A DNA stretch of 64,000 bases from contig NZ_JAECVR010000006.1 in NCBI RefSeq assembly GCF_016055185.1, forward strand, positions 1 through 64,000, read 5' to 3'. A program made the translations under genes and the position numbers. Every line of letters starts with the position of its first letter. Position 1 is the stretch's first letter. Shown here piece by piece: positions 54,952 to 63,488 of the stretch. The DNA comes from Paenactinomyces guangxiensis (GTDB taxonomy: Bacteria > Bacillota > Bacilli > Thermoactinomycetales > Thermoactinomycetaceae). Under the pieces are notes generated by a model. It was not told where the DNA came from. It did no database searches and was given only the letters and a program-made list of their open reading frames with translations.

Positions 54952-55794
54952 TCACTGATGGGGGTCAGGAAGGAAGCCGTTGCGGCTGATGCAGATTTGA
55001 GATGGATCAAATACTTTGTTCAGTTCGCCAATGGTTTTATTGATCGTTTGTTCGTTATACCATTGTTGTAAATTCAAACTCTTATAGATTTCTCTAATCC
55101 CCAGCCTTTCTGTTCTTTTTCCCCCACTCCCATCCCCTTTAAAGTAATCATCGACACAAACACGGTCCACAATCTCCGACAGTTTTTTCGGAAATTCCCC
55201 GGAAAAAGGCAAAACCGGAGAGATCGCCGCTTGTACGGGCAAACCGGCTTCCCTTAACTTGTTGAGTGCATGTAATCTTGCACGTACCGGCGGCGCTTGC
55301 GGGGTAAATGTTTTTCTGATCTCTTCGAGGTCTGTCTCTACCGTGATACTGATCCGGATTCGGTCTTTCAGCTTCGTGAAAAGGTCAATATCCCTCGTGA
55401 CAAGGGGGCTTCTTGTCTGGACAAACAGGAAGTCCGGCTTTTCTGCGGTCATCACTTCAACTAACGCCCTGGTCACTTTTTCCTTGTACTCAACCGGCTG
55501 GTAAGGGTCGGTACTGGAAGACATAAAGATAGTGACAGGGCCTTTCTTTTTTGCTTGTTTCAGTTCCTTGCCAAATATTTCATGCGCCTGCTCTTTGATG
55601 TCAACCCATGTCCCCCATTGCTGTTTGCGGAACAGAGCGATGGGCATTCTTCTCACATAACAATAAGAACAGGCAAAAGCGCAACCCATGTAGGGATTCA
55701 GAGTGTGAGAGTATCCCTCCAAGAAACCTGTGGCACGGGTTAAAAAAGTTTTAGGGGTTTTCCGGCTGAATTGGACGGGTGACAAGTTTTTCAC
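54952..55794 (-). CDS. SPL-family radical SAM protein
   Basis: This 280-residue protein has the radical SAM motif CAFACSYC (around residues 38-45) in the N-terminal part, NPYMGCAFACSYCYVRRMP, and MSSSTDPYQPVE, typical of spore-photoproduct-lyase-like proteins. The true SplB repairs thymine dimers in spores; this relative is shorter and I cannot assign its substrate. It is 158 bases from any neighbouring gene. Confidence 0.78.
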   Translation of the reverse strand: MKNLSPVQFSRKTPKTFLTRATGFLEGYSHTLNPYMGCAFACSYCYVRRMPIALFRKQQWGTWVDIKEQAHEIFGKELKQAKKKGPVTIFMSSSTDPYQPVEYKEKVTRALVEVMTAEKPDFLFVQTRSPLVTRDIDLFTKLKDRIRISITVETDLEEIRKTFTPQAPPVRARLHALNKLREAGLPVQAAISPVLPFSGEFPKKLSEIVDRVCVDDYFKGDGSGGKRTERLGIREIYKSLNLQQWYNEQTINKTIGELNKVFDPSQICISRNGFLPDPHQ

Positions 55795-55828
55795 TTCCTT
55801 AAAAAATAACGAACTAAACTATGGATTT

Positions 55829-56146
55829 TCAATGAGATTCAAATCCATTAGGGTTACAGCTTAAACAGCTTTTGGGTGACATTTCATGAATTTTAATTCC
55901 ACCATGGATACAGCTTAAACCTTCGCAAAGATCACTTATATTAAGACTTTCCATTATATTTTTTAGACAACAATTGTCTGTAAACTTCCGATCATGTAAA
56001 AACCCCGGGAGATTCACAAACTTTATTCGACTAAACAATATGATTGAGACGAAAGACAAGTAAACGGAATCTTTCATAAGTCTTGAATCAAGCAGGAGGG
56101 GTATCTCACTTCCCCTTCTGCTTTGCATTATTTCTTCATGGAACAT
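55829..56146 (-). other. Doubtful Cys-rich ORF in the 55795-56233 gap
   Basis: A 105-codon minus-strand frame has no ribosome binding site and no family I know. Its last 50 residues are Cys-rich (DNCCLKNIMESLN, SCIHGGIKIHE, SCLSCNPNG). An approximate direct repeat (TTTAAGCTGTA-like, near 55859 and 55912) falls in this part. It could be a small protein or chance. Confidence 0.2.
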
Positions 56147-56233
56147 CTACACTTAGCGATTGTACGATGTTCTAGCTGCTCGCTTCCCCTCACTCACCTC
56201 TCCTTAAAGTTTATCAGATGCATGATAATGTGT

Positions 56234-57121
56234 TCAATGAAGTCTCTTCTTACCGACAAGAACAATAACATCTATTGTTGCAGAAGAAATGTTTGATTGA
56301 AGGACTTTTTGCATGGTTTCTTCCGTTTTCCCCCAGGATAGCGGTGTCATATGAATAAGGTGATTCAGTTCTGACAGGTCCAGCCTTTTTTCATACTGAA
56401 GTTGCTGTGTATATATCAGGTTGTAATGCTTGCTAAAATGTGTGACCACATGTTCATTTGAATAGGTTTGCCGACCCGTTTGCCCATAGAATATTTTTCT
56501 CAATTCCTTCAGGTAGTTTCTCCCCGGAACAACTTTGATCAATACCCCTTCATCATCAAGCATTCGGGCAAATTCCGAATAATTCGCCGGGGAAAAGATA
56601 CTCAGGATGACATCAAATTGCCGATCCCTGAACGGACTGCGGGCCAAATCCGAAACGCACCAAATCAAGCCGGGATATTCTCTCGAGGCAATACGGACGG
56701 CATCTTTGGAAATATCCGTTCCAACTCCCAATATCTCAGACCCCGCTGAACTCAGGTTCTTTGCCAGATCGGCCAGATGGGACCCTTCTCCGCACCCGAC
56801 GTCCAATATATGGATTCTTTTTGGTTTTGCGTTCATTATTTCATTCCTTACAATATGAGCGATCTCCCGGGTCATTCCGGCAAAGAAACCGCTTCTGCAA
56901 ATGACATGTCTGGACTCAAAAAGCTTTTTATCATATTTGGCTGGTTTCACCGGGTTTGGAAGCAAATGAATATATCCGTATTTGGATAAGTCAAAGCAGT
57001 GGCGGTTTAAACAAATCAGACTGTATGACTGGTTCATATTCATTGTGGCACCACATAGCAGACACATGAAAATATTACTGTGTTTTCGAATGACACACTT
57101 GGCCAGTTCGATTTTTTTCAT
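56234..57121 (-). CDS. RlmA(II)-type 23S rRNA guanine-N1 methyltransferase
   Basis: This 295-residue protein has the RlmA layout: an N-terminal zinc ribbon (C20, C23, C37 and C42 or H41) and a Rossmann methyltransferase domain with the SAM motif ILDVGCGEG and IFSPANYSEFARML. RlmA(II) enzymes methylate G748 of 23S rRNA and give tylosin-type macrolide resistance with Erm. The ATG at 57121 overlaps the stop of the erm remnant as ATGA, with GGGGTGG 5 bases upstream, so translation is coupled. The family also has housekeeping members, so resistance is inferred from context. Confidence 0.8.
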   Translation of the reverse strand: MKKIELAKCVIRKHSNIFMCLLCGATMNMNQSYSLICLNRHCFDLSKYGYIHLLPNPVKPAKYDKKLFESRHVICRSGFFAGMTREIAHIVRNEIMNAKPKRIHILDVGCGEGSHLADLAKNLSSAGSEILGVGTDISKDAVRIASREYPGLIWCVSDLARSPFRDRQFDVILSIFSPANYSEFARMLDDEGVLIKVVPGRNYLKELRKIFYGQTGRQTYSNEHVVTHFSKHYNLIYTQQLQYEKRLDLSELNHLIHMTPLSWGKTEETMQKVLQSNISSATIDVIVLVGKKRLH

Positions 57122-57468
57122 GTGGTCCACCCCATTTTAGACGCCTTAGGCCAACGATACGGTTCAACATATCGCAGCATGGTGTCATACGTAGCAGCCC
57201 ACTGCATTTCATTCAAAGAGCAGATCGGATCATTTTCGATCGCGAGGACCTGCCAACCTTCCCGTGCAAGCGGAATCGTTAATGCACCGGTCCCCGCCCC
57301 GATATCCAGAACAAGGGGTTGGGGACTGGCTTTTGCGAGCTGAATCATGCGACCCGCCAGCCGCTTGTTGCAAATGAGATGCTGGCCGGGAAAATTAGAG
57401 GGAACCTTTAGTTTTCCAGTCGTTCTATGACATAAATGTTTTGTTTTGCGGGATTTCCTTTTGGGCAT
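57118..57468 (-). pseudogene. erm-like rRNA methyltransferase with an internal deletion
   Basis: The frame (116 codons) begins as an Erm of the ermD/ermK type: a basic N-terminus, NFPGQHLICNKRL, VLDIGAGTGALTIPLAREGWQ and VLAIENDP. About 170 residues, including the catalytic NxPY motif, are then missing, and the frame ends in a stretch (MQWAATYDTMLRYVEPYRWP) that resembles an Erm C-terminus. It stays in frame to a TGA that overlaps the start of the next gene. It cannot make a working Erm. Confidence 0.65.
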
Positions 57469-57477
57469 AAAAAAGCA

Positions 57478-57509
57478 CCTCTTTCATTCTTATTCGGAAA
57501 TGAAAAAGG
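57478..57509 (-). promoter_or_regulatory. Hairpin sequestering the erm remnant ribosome binding site
   Basis: CCTTTTTCATT (57509-57499) pairs with AATGAAAGAGG (57488-57478) as 11 bp with one G-U pair, hiding AGAGGT. A second possible helix, GGTACAG (57575-57569) with CTGTGCC (57514-57508), overlaps the first by two bases, so the two compete. This matches erm translational attenuators. Confidence 0.65.
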
Positions 57510-57580
57510 CACAGCACAAATAAACCCAACCCATCCTTTGCAAAAAATAATGGTTGAGCCCATATGTTCTGTACCTTCCA

Positions 57581-57616
57581 TTAACGAATGCGAATGAAAT
57601 AGATGCCGATGACCAT
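57581..57616 (-). CDS. Leader peptide of the erm-type attenuator
   Basis: GGAGG, 11 bases before an ATG, starts an 11-residue peptide MVIGIYFIRIR. It ends in Arg-Ile-Arg, an instance of the +X+ motif at which macrolide-bound ribosomes stall in ErmDL-type leaders. It sits 112 bases upstream of the erm remnant, before the attenuator helices. Confidence 0.6.
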   Translation of the reverse strand: MVIGIYFIRIR

Positions 57617-57669
57617 GAACAGGATATCCTCCGTTTATGACGATATTCAGGCTTGATCAGCCGGTTCCC

Positions 57670-57698
57670 AGTATACCATTTACCCGTAAATGAAGCAA
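57670..57698 (-). promoter_or_regulatory. Promoter of the erm remnant/RlmA operon
   Basis: On the minus strand TTGCTT (57698-57693) and TATACT (57675-57670) are 17 bases apart, about 50 bases upstream of the leader peptide. Confidence 0.55.
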
Positions 57699-57730
57699 AT
57701 CCCCCCCCGTTATCGACAAATAAAACAAAA

Positions 57731-57757
57731 GGGTACAGGAACTGATTCCCGCACCCT
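57731..57757. terminator. Bidirectional terminator after the FAH-family gene
   Basis: GGGTACAGGAA and TTCCCGCACCC pair with one internal mismatch; flanked by TTTTTG on the plus side and TTTTGTTTTA on the minus side. Confidence 0.75.
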
Positions 57758-57765
57758 TTTTGTTT

Positions 57766-58392
57766 TCACCTCATTTTGACCAGACAATCGCCAAGAACCT
57801 CGTCTCCCCATCTGAGCTGCAATTGGTCTCCGTCTGCCACCGCACCAACACCTGCCGGCGTTCCGGTGAAGATAATATCCCCTTTGCCGAGTCCAAAATG
57901 AGAAGAGCAGAATGAAATAATCGTTTCTAAATCGAACAGCATGTCACTGATCTTGCCCCGTTGCACCTGTTCACCGTTTTTGACCAGGGAAAAATCAATG
58001 GTTTTACAAACGTCAATACCGGGGAATTCTCGAAATGCCGTAATGACGGCTGAGTTTGGAAACCCTTTGGCCAGGAGCCAGGGGTGCCCCTTCTTTTTCA
58101 ATTGACTCTGTACGTCGCGCAAAGTGAAATCAATGCCAAGGGCCATACGGTCTACCAGTTCTTCTACTTTCATTCCGGGCTGATAGGGCTTTGAAATATG
58201 AACCACCCATTCTGCTTCATAATGCACTTCACCACGGTCTGCAGGCAACAAAATTTCCTGTCCCTTTGCTTCCACAAGAGCGTGCGTTGGTTTAGAAAAT
58301 ATCATGGGGGACTGAGGCACGTCATTTCCCAGTTCCTCCGCATGCATCCGATAATTTCTGCCCACACAGTAAATATTGTGAATTGATTCCAT
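57766..58392 (-). CDS. Fumarylacetoacetate hydrolase-family protein
   Basis: This 208-residue protein has the FAH fold blocks [17 protein letters not shown], a metal site with E-V-H-Y-E-A-E near residue 67, and [17 protein letters not shown]. Members cleave C-C bonds of 2,4-dioxo acids or act on oxaloacetate; which one cannot be told here. ATG 58392 follows GAGGAG. The gene is separated from its neighbours by terminators. Confidence 0.85.
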   Translation of the reverse strand: MESIHNIYCVGRNYRMHAEELGNDVPQSPMIFSKPTHALVEAKGQEILLPADRGEVHYEAEWVVHISKPYQPGMKVEELVDRMALGIDFTLRDVQSQLKKKGHPWLLAKGFPNSAVITAFREFPGIDVCKTIDFSLVKNGEQVQRGKISDMLFDLETIISFCSSHFGLGKGDIIFTGTPAGVGAVADGDQLQLRWGDEVLGDCLVKMR

Positions 58393-58539
58393 TGGCTCTC
58401 CTCTTTTCCCCTTTGGTATATTCAATTTTTGGTGTATTCCCGAAATCTTTATCTACAAATGTAACAAAAATGACGCCTTTGTCCAATATCATCATTGACA
58501 TAGCAAAAACGCCTCCTAACATGTTTCGCAACCATTGAT

Positions 58540-58680
58540 CACAAAAACACGCCAGAAGACGTTTCGGGTCTCACCGGTCGGGTCAGGTTTTCGACGGGAC
58601 CATGCTTTTATTCCATTACAGGTCTGAAGAAACCTGTGACATGGTCACGACTGCGCTGCCAAACCATCATATCATTCAAC
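58540..58680. other. Structured intergenic segment
   Basis: GACCATG and CATGGTC enclose an inner ACAGGT/ACCTGT helix, with GC-rich flanks. No ORF has a ribosome binding site here. It lies between the FAH-family gene and the small membrane protein gene, both on minus. It may be a terminator or a leader RNA of the FAH-family gene; no riboswitch family is recognised. Confidence 0.3.
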
Positions 58681-58710
58681 CTTAACCACTAAATACCTTT
58701 TTTACCATGA

Positions 58711-59097
58711 CTAGAGGGATGAACGATGCAGGCGGGAGGTTCTGGGGCGAAGCGCCGGGGTTTGCGGGATAAAATGTTTTACTTTCCAGGCGGCGTAAAT
58801 CACCCACCAGAGATAGTTCAATACAAAAAAGACAGCCAGTTCCACCCACAACGCTTTTAACCGCAACAGGTCAATAGCGACCAGATAAGCAGGGATAATG
58901 GAAAGTTGTGCCATGCGGCCGATTGTATCAGCCATTTCCCAGTAGTAAATTTCCTCGACTCGCGCCAGCTTTTCGTGAAAATAGAGCCTTAAAACGGGGC
59001 GAACGCTGGAGTAATACAAAAAGCCAGGAATGCCTAGTAATCTCCCGTTTAAAACCATGAGGAAGTAAGTGAGGAAGATTAAAATGATGTAGGTCAT
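58711..59097 (-). CDS. Small membrane protein of unknown function
   Basis: This 128-residue protein has an N-terminal hydrophobic segment (1-20), an amphipathic middle and two further segments (about 58-110), then a basic C-terminus (RPRTSRLHRSS). No family recognised. It lies 142 bases downstream of the ABC exporter operon in the same direction and could be part of it. Confidence 0.55.
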   Translation of the reverse strand: MTYIILIFLTYFLMVLNGRLLGIPGFLYYSSVRPVLRLYFHEKLARVEEIYYWEMADTIGRMAQLSIIPAYLVAIDLLRLKALWVELAVFFVLNYLWWVIYAAWKVKHFIPQTPALRPRTSRLHRSSL

Positions 59098-59239
59098 GCG
59101 ATCACCTCTAGCTGATCATTACACAGGGGTTCGCTGATGATCAAAACATGATGTACTAATTATTTCTTTTTTTCTTTCTCTTTTCCTTTAAAGTTTTATT
59201 TAAAAAACGTTTGGCTTTTTTAGAGCCAAACGCTTTTTT

Positions 59240-59968
59240 CTATTGCCAGTCCCGCTGAGTAAACGAGATCCAGCCTCCCCAGAAAAAGAAGAGAAAACTT
59301 CCCAGGATCACGATATAAAAGGTTTCCGGCGAAACGGAAAACCAGCTTTGATCCATGGACAACATGGCCAGATAAGGCTGTGCCCAGGGATACCAGGGGC
59401 CGAATGTTTCGGAGTTGGCAACCAGGATGGAAGGGATGGACAGCACCACATTTAAGGCGAGCGGAGCGGCAAAATTTTTCCACAAGAAGGAGACACACAG
59501 CTGTAAAGCAGCGAGCGGCAACAGTGCCACCCAGCCGGAAAAAATACTTAACCCCAGCGGTTCCCAGGGGATTTCACCTTTATATCCCTGAATGATACCG
59601 GCAAGTATAAATCCGCCGAACAGAATCAGCTGCATCAAGCCGGCCAGGCCGATCACAATGAGATACTTGGAAACAAACACTTGCGGGCGGGAAACAGGGA
59701 GTGCCAGCAGTTGTTTCCATCCTCCGCCTACATGTTCATACCGACAAAGGATTGCCGCAAAGACACCGACCACAATCGGCAAAAACAGAGAAGCATACTG
59801 GTTGATTGAGAACAGGTAAGCAGCGATCCATTCAGACTTAATCTCCATAAAAAGCTTTGGTCTCCCCCAGCCTGACAAGAGAGCAAGCGCCGGGCCGATC
59901 CAGATAATCCCGAAAATCAAACCCCATCTTGCTTTCATGCATTCTGCGGCAAAAACTCGGGCAAACAC
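59240..59968 (-). CDS. ABC-2 type permease (LanG/BcrB-like)
   Basis: This 242-residue permease has six membrane segments, typical of lantibiotic-immunity LanE/LanG and bacitracin-resistance BcrB proteins. The GTG at 59968 is 8 bases after AAAGGAGG; the frame extends 17 codons without support. It pairs with 59985-60710 and the ATPase. Confidence 0.8.
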   Translation of the reverse strand: MFARVFAAECMKARWGLIFGIIWIGPALALLSGWGRPKLFMEIKSEWIAAYLFSINQYASLFLPIVVGVFAAILCRYEHVGGGWKQLLALPVSRPQVFVSKYLIVIGLAGLMQLILFGGFILAGIIQGYKGEIPWEPLGLSIFSGWVALLPLAALQLCVSFLWKNFAAPLALNVVLSIPSILVANSETFGPWYPWAQPYLAMLSMDQSWFSVSPETFYIVILGSFLFFFWGGWISFTQRDWQ

Positions 59969-59984
59969 ATGATCCGCCTCCTTT

Positions 59985-60710
59985 CTATTGTACCTCTTTG
60001 CGTGAAAAATGAATGGCACCGGCGATCAAAAAGAGCAAGCCGACAGCCGCCCCCATCCACACCCACTGCTCCGGTTCCTGATAAACCTCGGATAACGGGC
60101 TGGCATTGTACGGATAGGACCAAATGAGCCAGTGCAGATGCTGATGAGCCTGGCTGCTGCTAAACGGGGCAAACACAGTTCCGGCTATTCCGATCGCTAC
60201 AGGCAGAGCCTGATTTTTTATGATCATCGATAACCACAATTGCAAAGCTAAGAAGGGAAAAAGCGCCAGATAAGGATAGAGGATCAATTGGGTTAGCTGC
60301 TTCCAGGGAACCGGGTCAGGCAAGCCGATGATCATGCCAAACAATCCGACTCCGGCAATTGTAAGCGTGACTGCCACAGCGAGGCAGATGACCAGCCAGA
60401 TAAATTTGCCGGCAAAAAATTGAAAGCGGGAGACCGGCAAGGCAAATGTTTGTTTCCAGGCACGGGCATCATGTTCATGTGCTGAAGACATCGCGGCTAA
60501 AATCGCCGATCCCAACATCAGTGTGAAGAAGAGAAGAGCCTGGACCCAGAACATAAGGCCATTCCATCCCTGAGGAAGCAGGTAATCCATGCGGACTCCA
60601 TAATTCAGCACCTGGACCAGGACAGTGCAGACAGGCCCCAGCAAAGTCAGCCAGATTACCCAGGTCCGCCTGATTTTAATCCAGTCGGCTGTCAGAATTC
60701 GGAGCATCAT
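59985..60710 (-). CDS. ABC-2 type permease (LanE/BcrB-like)
   Basis: This 241-residue protein has six membrane segments and resembles its neighbour at 59240-59968 (both have SS/ALPVSRxQxFxxKxxxxxI-type blocks), pointing to an ancient duplication. The start overlaps the ATPase stop (ATGA). Confidence 0.82.
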   Translation of the reverse strand: MMLRILTADWIKIRRTWVIWLTLLGPVCTVLVQVLNYGVRMDYLLPQGWNGLMFWVQALLFFTLMLGSAILAAMSSAHEHDARAWKQTFALPVSRFQFFAGKFIWLVICLAVAVTLTIAGVGLFGMIIGLPDPVPWKQLTQLILYPYLALFPFLALQLWLSMIIKNQALPVAIGIAGTVFAPFSSSQAHQHLHWLIWSYPYNASPLSEVYQEPEQWVWMGAAVGLLFLIAGAIHFSRKEVQ

Positions 60711-61621
60711 AAACTCCGCTCCTTTCCGGTCAGCCCAATAAAGATATCTTCCAGCGATTTTTTATTCTCAGCCACACGGTAGACGGAAAATTTGCTGAGC
60801 ACAAGTGACTCTACAATAGCGGCTGTCTGCTCCCGGTCCGTTGTTTCCAAACATAATGATTTTTGCTCCAGATAGCAGTTCCAGCCCTGCTTTTGCAACA
60901 GGCGGCAGGCATCAGCCGGTCGGTTTACTTCCAGTTCCAATCTGACCTGGCTGTGGTTTCGCAAAGATTCGATGGTATCCTGAAAGATCAGCCTTCCGTC
61001 GGAGATAATCCCCACATAGGTAGCCATCTGGTCAATCTCACTTAACAGATGGCTGGAGACCAGAACAGTTACACCGGTTTGTTTGGGCAATTCTATAATC
61101 ATTTCCCGTATTTCCTGGATTCCTGCAGGGTCCAGTCCGTTGGTAGGCTCATCCAGGATCAGCAGTTCCGGTTGTGCAATTAAAGCGGCAGCAATACCCA
61201 GCCGTTGTTTCATTCCCAGCGAGTATCCTTTCACTTTGCGATGGGCATCCTTTTGCAGCCGCACTATTTTTAACACTTCGGAAATGCGTGGTGAGGGTAA
61301 TCCCAACAGCCTGGCAATCACATTTAAATTTTCGTAACCGGTTAAGTGGCCATAATATGAAGGAGATTCCACCAGTGAGCCGACCCGCTTCAAGATCGAC
61401 ATCCGATGCCGGTTCAATTCCTTGCCAAACAGACGGATCGAACCTTCTGTCGGCTTAATCAGCCCCAGCAACATACGAATCGTCGTTGTTTTTCCGGCTC
61501 CATTCGGGCCCAGAAAGCCGTAAATCTCCCCCTGGGGCACTTTCAGATCCATTTGCTGAACGGAAATCTTTTTGCCAAAGCGACGTGATAATTGATTGGT
61601 TTCTACCACATATGTGTGCAT
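60707..61621 (-). CDS. ABC transporter ATPase (LanF/BcrA-like)
   Basis: This 304-residue ATPase carries Walker A FLGPNGAGKTTTIRMLLGL, signature YSLGMKQRLGIAAALI and Walker B LLILDEPTNGLDP. ATG 61621 has GAGGTG 6 bases upstream; the frame extends 18 codons. With the two permeases it forms a LanFEG/BcrAB-like exporter that usually protects against peptide antibiotics. Confidence 0.87.
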   Translation of the reverse strand: MHTYVVETNQLSRRFGKKISVQQMDLKVPQGEIYGFLGPNGAGKTTTIRMLLGLIKPTEGSIRLFGKELNRHRMSILKRVGSLVESPSYYGHLTGYENLNVIARLLGLPSPRISEVLKIVRLQKDAHRKVKGYSLGMKQRLGIAAALIAQPELLILDEPTNGLDPAGIQEIREMIIELPKQTGVTVLVSSHLLSEIDQMATYVGIISDGRLIFQDTIESLRNHSQVRLELEVNRPADACRLLQKQGWNCYLEQKSLCLETTDREQTAAIVESLVLSKFSVYRVAENKKSLEDIFIGLTGKERSL

Positions 61622-61706
61622 CTTTTTCACCTCATTTTGCATTTTAGCGCGGCAAAATGAAGTGAACTGAAACAAAAGCTGAACAGAAGCTTAATTATGA
61701 ACCGTT

Positions 61707-63488
61707 TTACCTTTCAGATTCGCCCCCGCTTAAGCAGATCAAAATTTTGGTTCCCTTTCCGACCGAACTTTCTATTTTAATAGTGCCTCCGTGTGCTTTA
61801 ATCAATTGCTCGGCGATGGCCATGCCAAGCCCCGTTCCTGCTCCTTTATGTGACGTACTGGTTCCCCGGTAATATCTGTCAAAAAGCCGTGATACGGTTT
61901 CCGCGTCCATTCCCTGCCCGTTATCTTCGATGGATATGACGACAGATTCCCCATCCCCGCTCTTTCCGATCTGAACCGCAATCTCAGTGCCCGGAGGGTT
62001 ATGAATAGAAGCATTGGTCAGCAGATTATTAAAAGCCCGCTGGAACCACTGTTGATCGACCGGAAAATAAATGCTGTTTTCCTCCGAGTGAAAAGTGATA
62101 TGCTGATCTTCCGCACTGGAGTTATTCGCCAGGTCGATCACGGAGCGGCGGACAATTTCAACCAGGTCTTCCTTTTTTCGCTGTAAAGGAAGGGCTTCAT
62201 TTTTTAAGCGGAACGTCAGATTGAGATCTTCGATCAGGTGCTCCATGTAGAGAGCTTTATCCTGGATCACCTTTGCATACTGACGCACTTCATCCTGTTT
62301 CCAGTCATATCCTTCTTCTGACAGCAAATCGGCATAGCCTTTGACCGAAGATAACGGAGTTTTTAAATCGTGAGAAACCCCGGCAATCCACTCTTCCCTG
62401 GTCCTTTCCAAACGGCGCCTGTTTTCTTCATTTTCCTTCAGGGTATCTGTCAACTGTTGCAAAGAGGCAATCACCTCTTTGAAGGTACGATAGGGACGGC
62501 GCAGTTTTCCGCTGGATGGATGGATACTTTTCGGCAACCCCTTTTTATTGACAGGTTCCCGGTAGACTCCCCGCGCCAAATGTTGCAGCCAGTTCATCAT
62601 ATGCAAAACGGGACGGCTTATACGGTTTCCAAATAAAAAAGCCACAAACAGGAAGATCCCGATACTCCCGATAAACGATGAATAATAGAACAGCTGAAAC
62701 CATTCTTTCGCTTTATTTATCTGATAATGGCTCGCCTCGGAGTAGGGGTAAATATCACTTTGCTTCTTCGCCCCTCCCAACACCCATGTGTAGGTTTTGC
62801 CGTTTATGGTGTCATTGAGATAGTACATATTTGATCCGTATTGGTCGTGATACACAAAGAAACCCGGAGGATATACCCGCGGTTGTTTGTCGGGGCGGTG
62901 ATGCGCAAAAATCTCCTTGCCCTGATCATCCAAAATTTGCACCCAGGATTTCATTTTTTCAATTTTCTTCAGCACCTGGGGAGCTACTGCCGCCCGTCCG
63001 TGGTGAATGGATGTATGCTTCTTCATCTCCAGCAGAGTAAGTTCATTTATATTCGGCAAAGCATAAATCCACGTATAGATGCGGTTATTTTTCTTCTGGT
63101 ACCAGGTATGGATGTCGTAACCTGACTGCTTCCGGTCATTTTGGTAATCCGCGAGGACACCCGGAGAATATCGCACCGGAAAATGGGAAGGCCGCCGATA
63201 TTGGTAAATTTCCCTGCCCTGGTCGTCAAGAACTTGCATCCACCCCCGCCTCTTTTTGATTTCCTGCAAGAGATCAGGCGGGGGGGTTACTTTTTCACCA
63301 TGAATGTCTGTTTTATCAGATAAATCTGCGATTAAATTTCTTGGACTCTCAAGCCGGTCTTCTTTTGGCGATTTAAGGGGAAAGTTAAATAAAACGAGAA
63401 TCCCTCCGACATATAAAAGAAAGCTCAATATAGTGGCAGAGAATAACCGCCATAAAAACTGCCACATAATCCGTCCGCTCAGCTTCAT
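61707..63488 (-). CDS. Sensor histidine kinase with duplicated extracytoplasmic domain
   Basis: This 593-residue kinase has TM1 (about 12-34), a 230-residue extracytoplasmic region, TM2 (about 265-288), a HAMP-like linker, HisKA with H373 in GVSHDLKTPLSSVKGY, and an HATPase domain (DNGQGMD, GTGLGMAIAE). The sensor region holds two similar units: 70-144 (RGWMQVLDDQGREIYQYRRP) and 170-239 (KSWVQILDDQGKEIFAHHRP), both ending in a YTWxxxxx strand. The start overlaps the response regulator stop. It probably senses an antimicrobial peptide and controls the exporter downstream. Confidence 0.87.
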   Translation of the reverse strand: MKLSGRIMWQFLWRLFSATILSFLLYVGGILVLFNFPLKSPKEDRLESPRNLIADLSDKTDIHGEKVTPPPDLLQEIKKRRGWMQVLDDQGREIYQYRRPSHFPVRYSPGVLADYQNDRKQSGYDIHTWYQKKNNRIYTWIYALPNINELTLLEMKKHTSIHHGRAAVAPQVLKKIEKMKSWVQILDDQGKEIFAHHRPDKQPRVYPPGFFVYHDQYGSNMYYLNDTINGKTYTWVLGGAKKQSDIYPYSEASHYQINKAKEWFQLFYYSSFIGSIGIFLFVAFLFGNRISRPVLHMMNWLQHLARGVYREPVNKKGLPKSIHPSSGKLRRPYRTFKEVIASLQQLTDTLKENEENRRRLERTREEWIAGVSHDLKTPLSSVKGYADLLSEEGYDWKQDEVRQYAKVIQDKALYMEHLIEDLNLTFRLKNEALPLQRKKEDLVEIVRRSVIDLANNSSAEDQHITFHSEENSIYFPVDQQWFQRAFNNLLTNASIHNPPGTEIAVQIGKSGDGESVVISIEDNGQGMDAETVSRLFDRYYRGTSTSHKGAGTGLGMAIAEQLIKAHGGTIKIESSVGKGTKILICLSGGESER

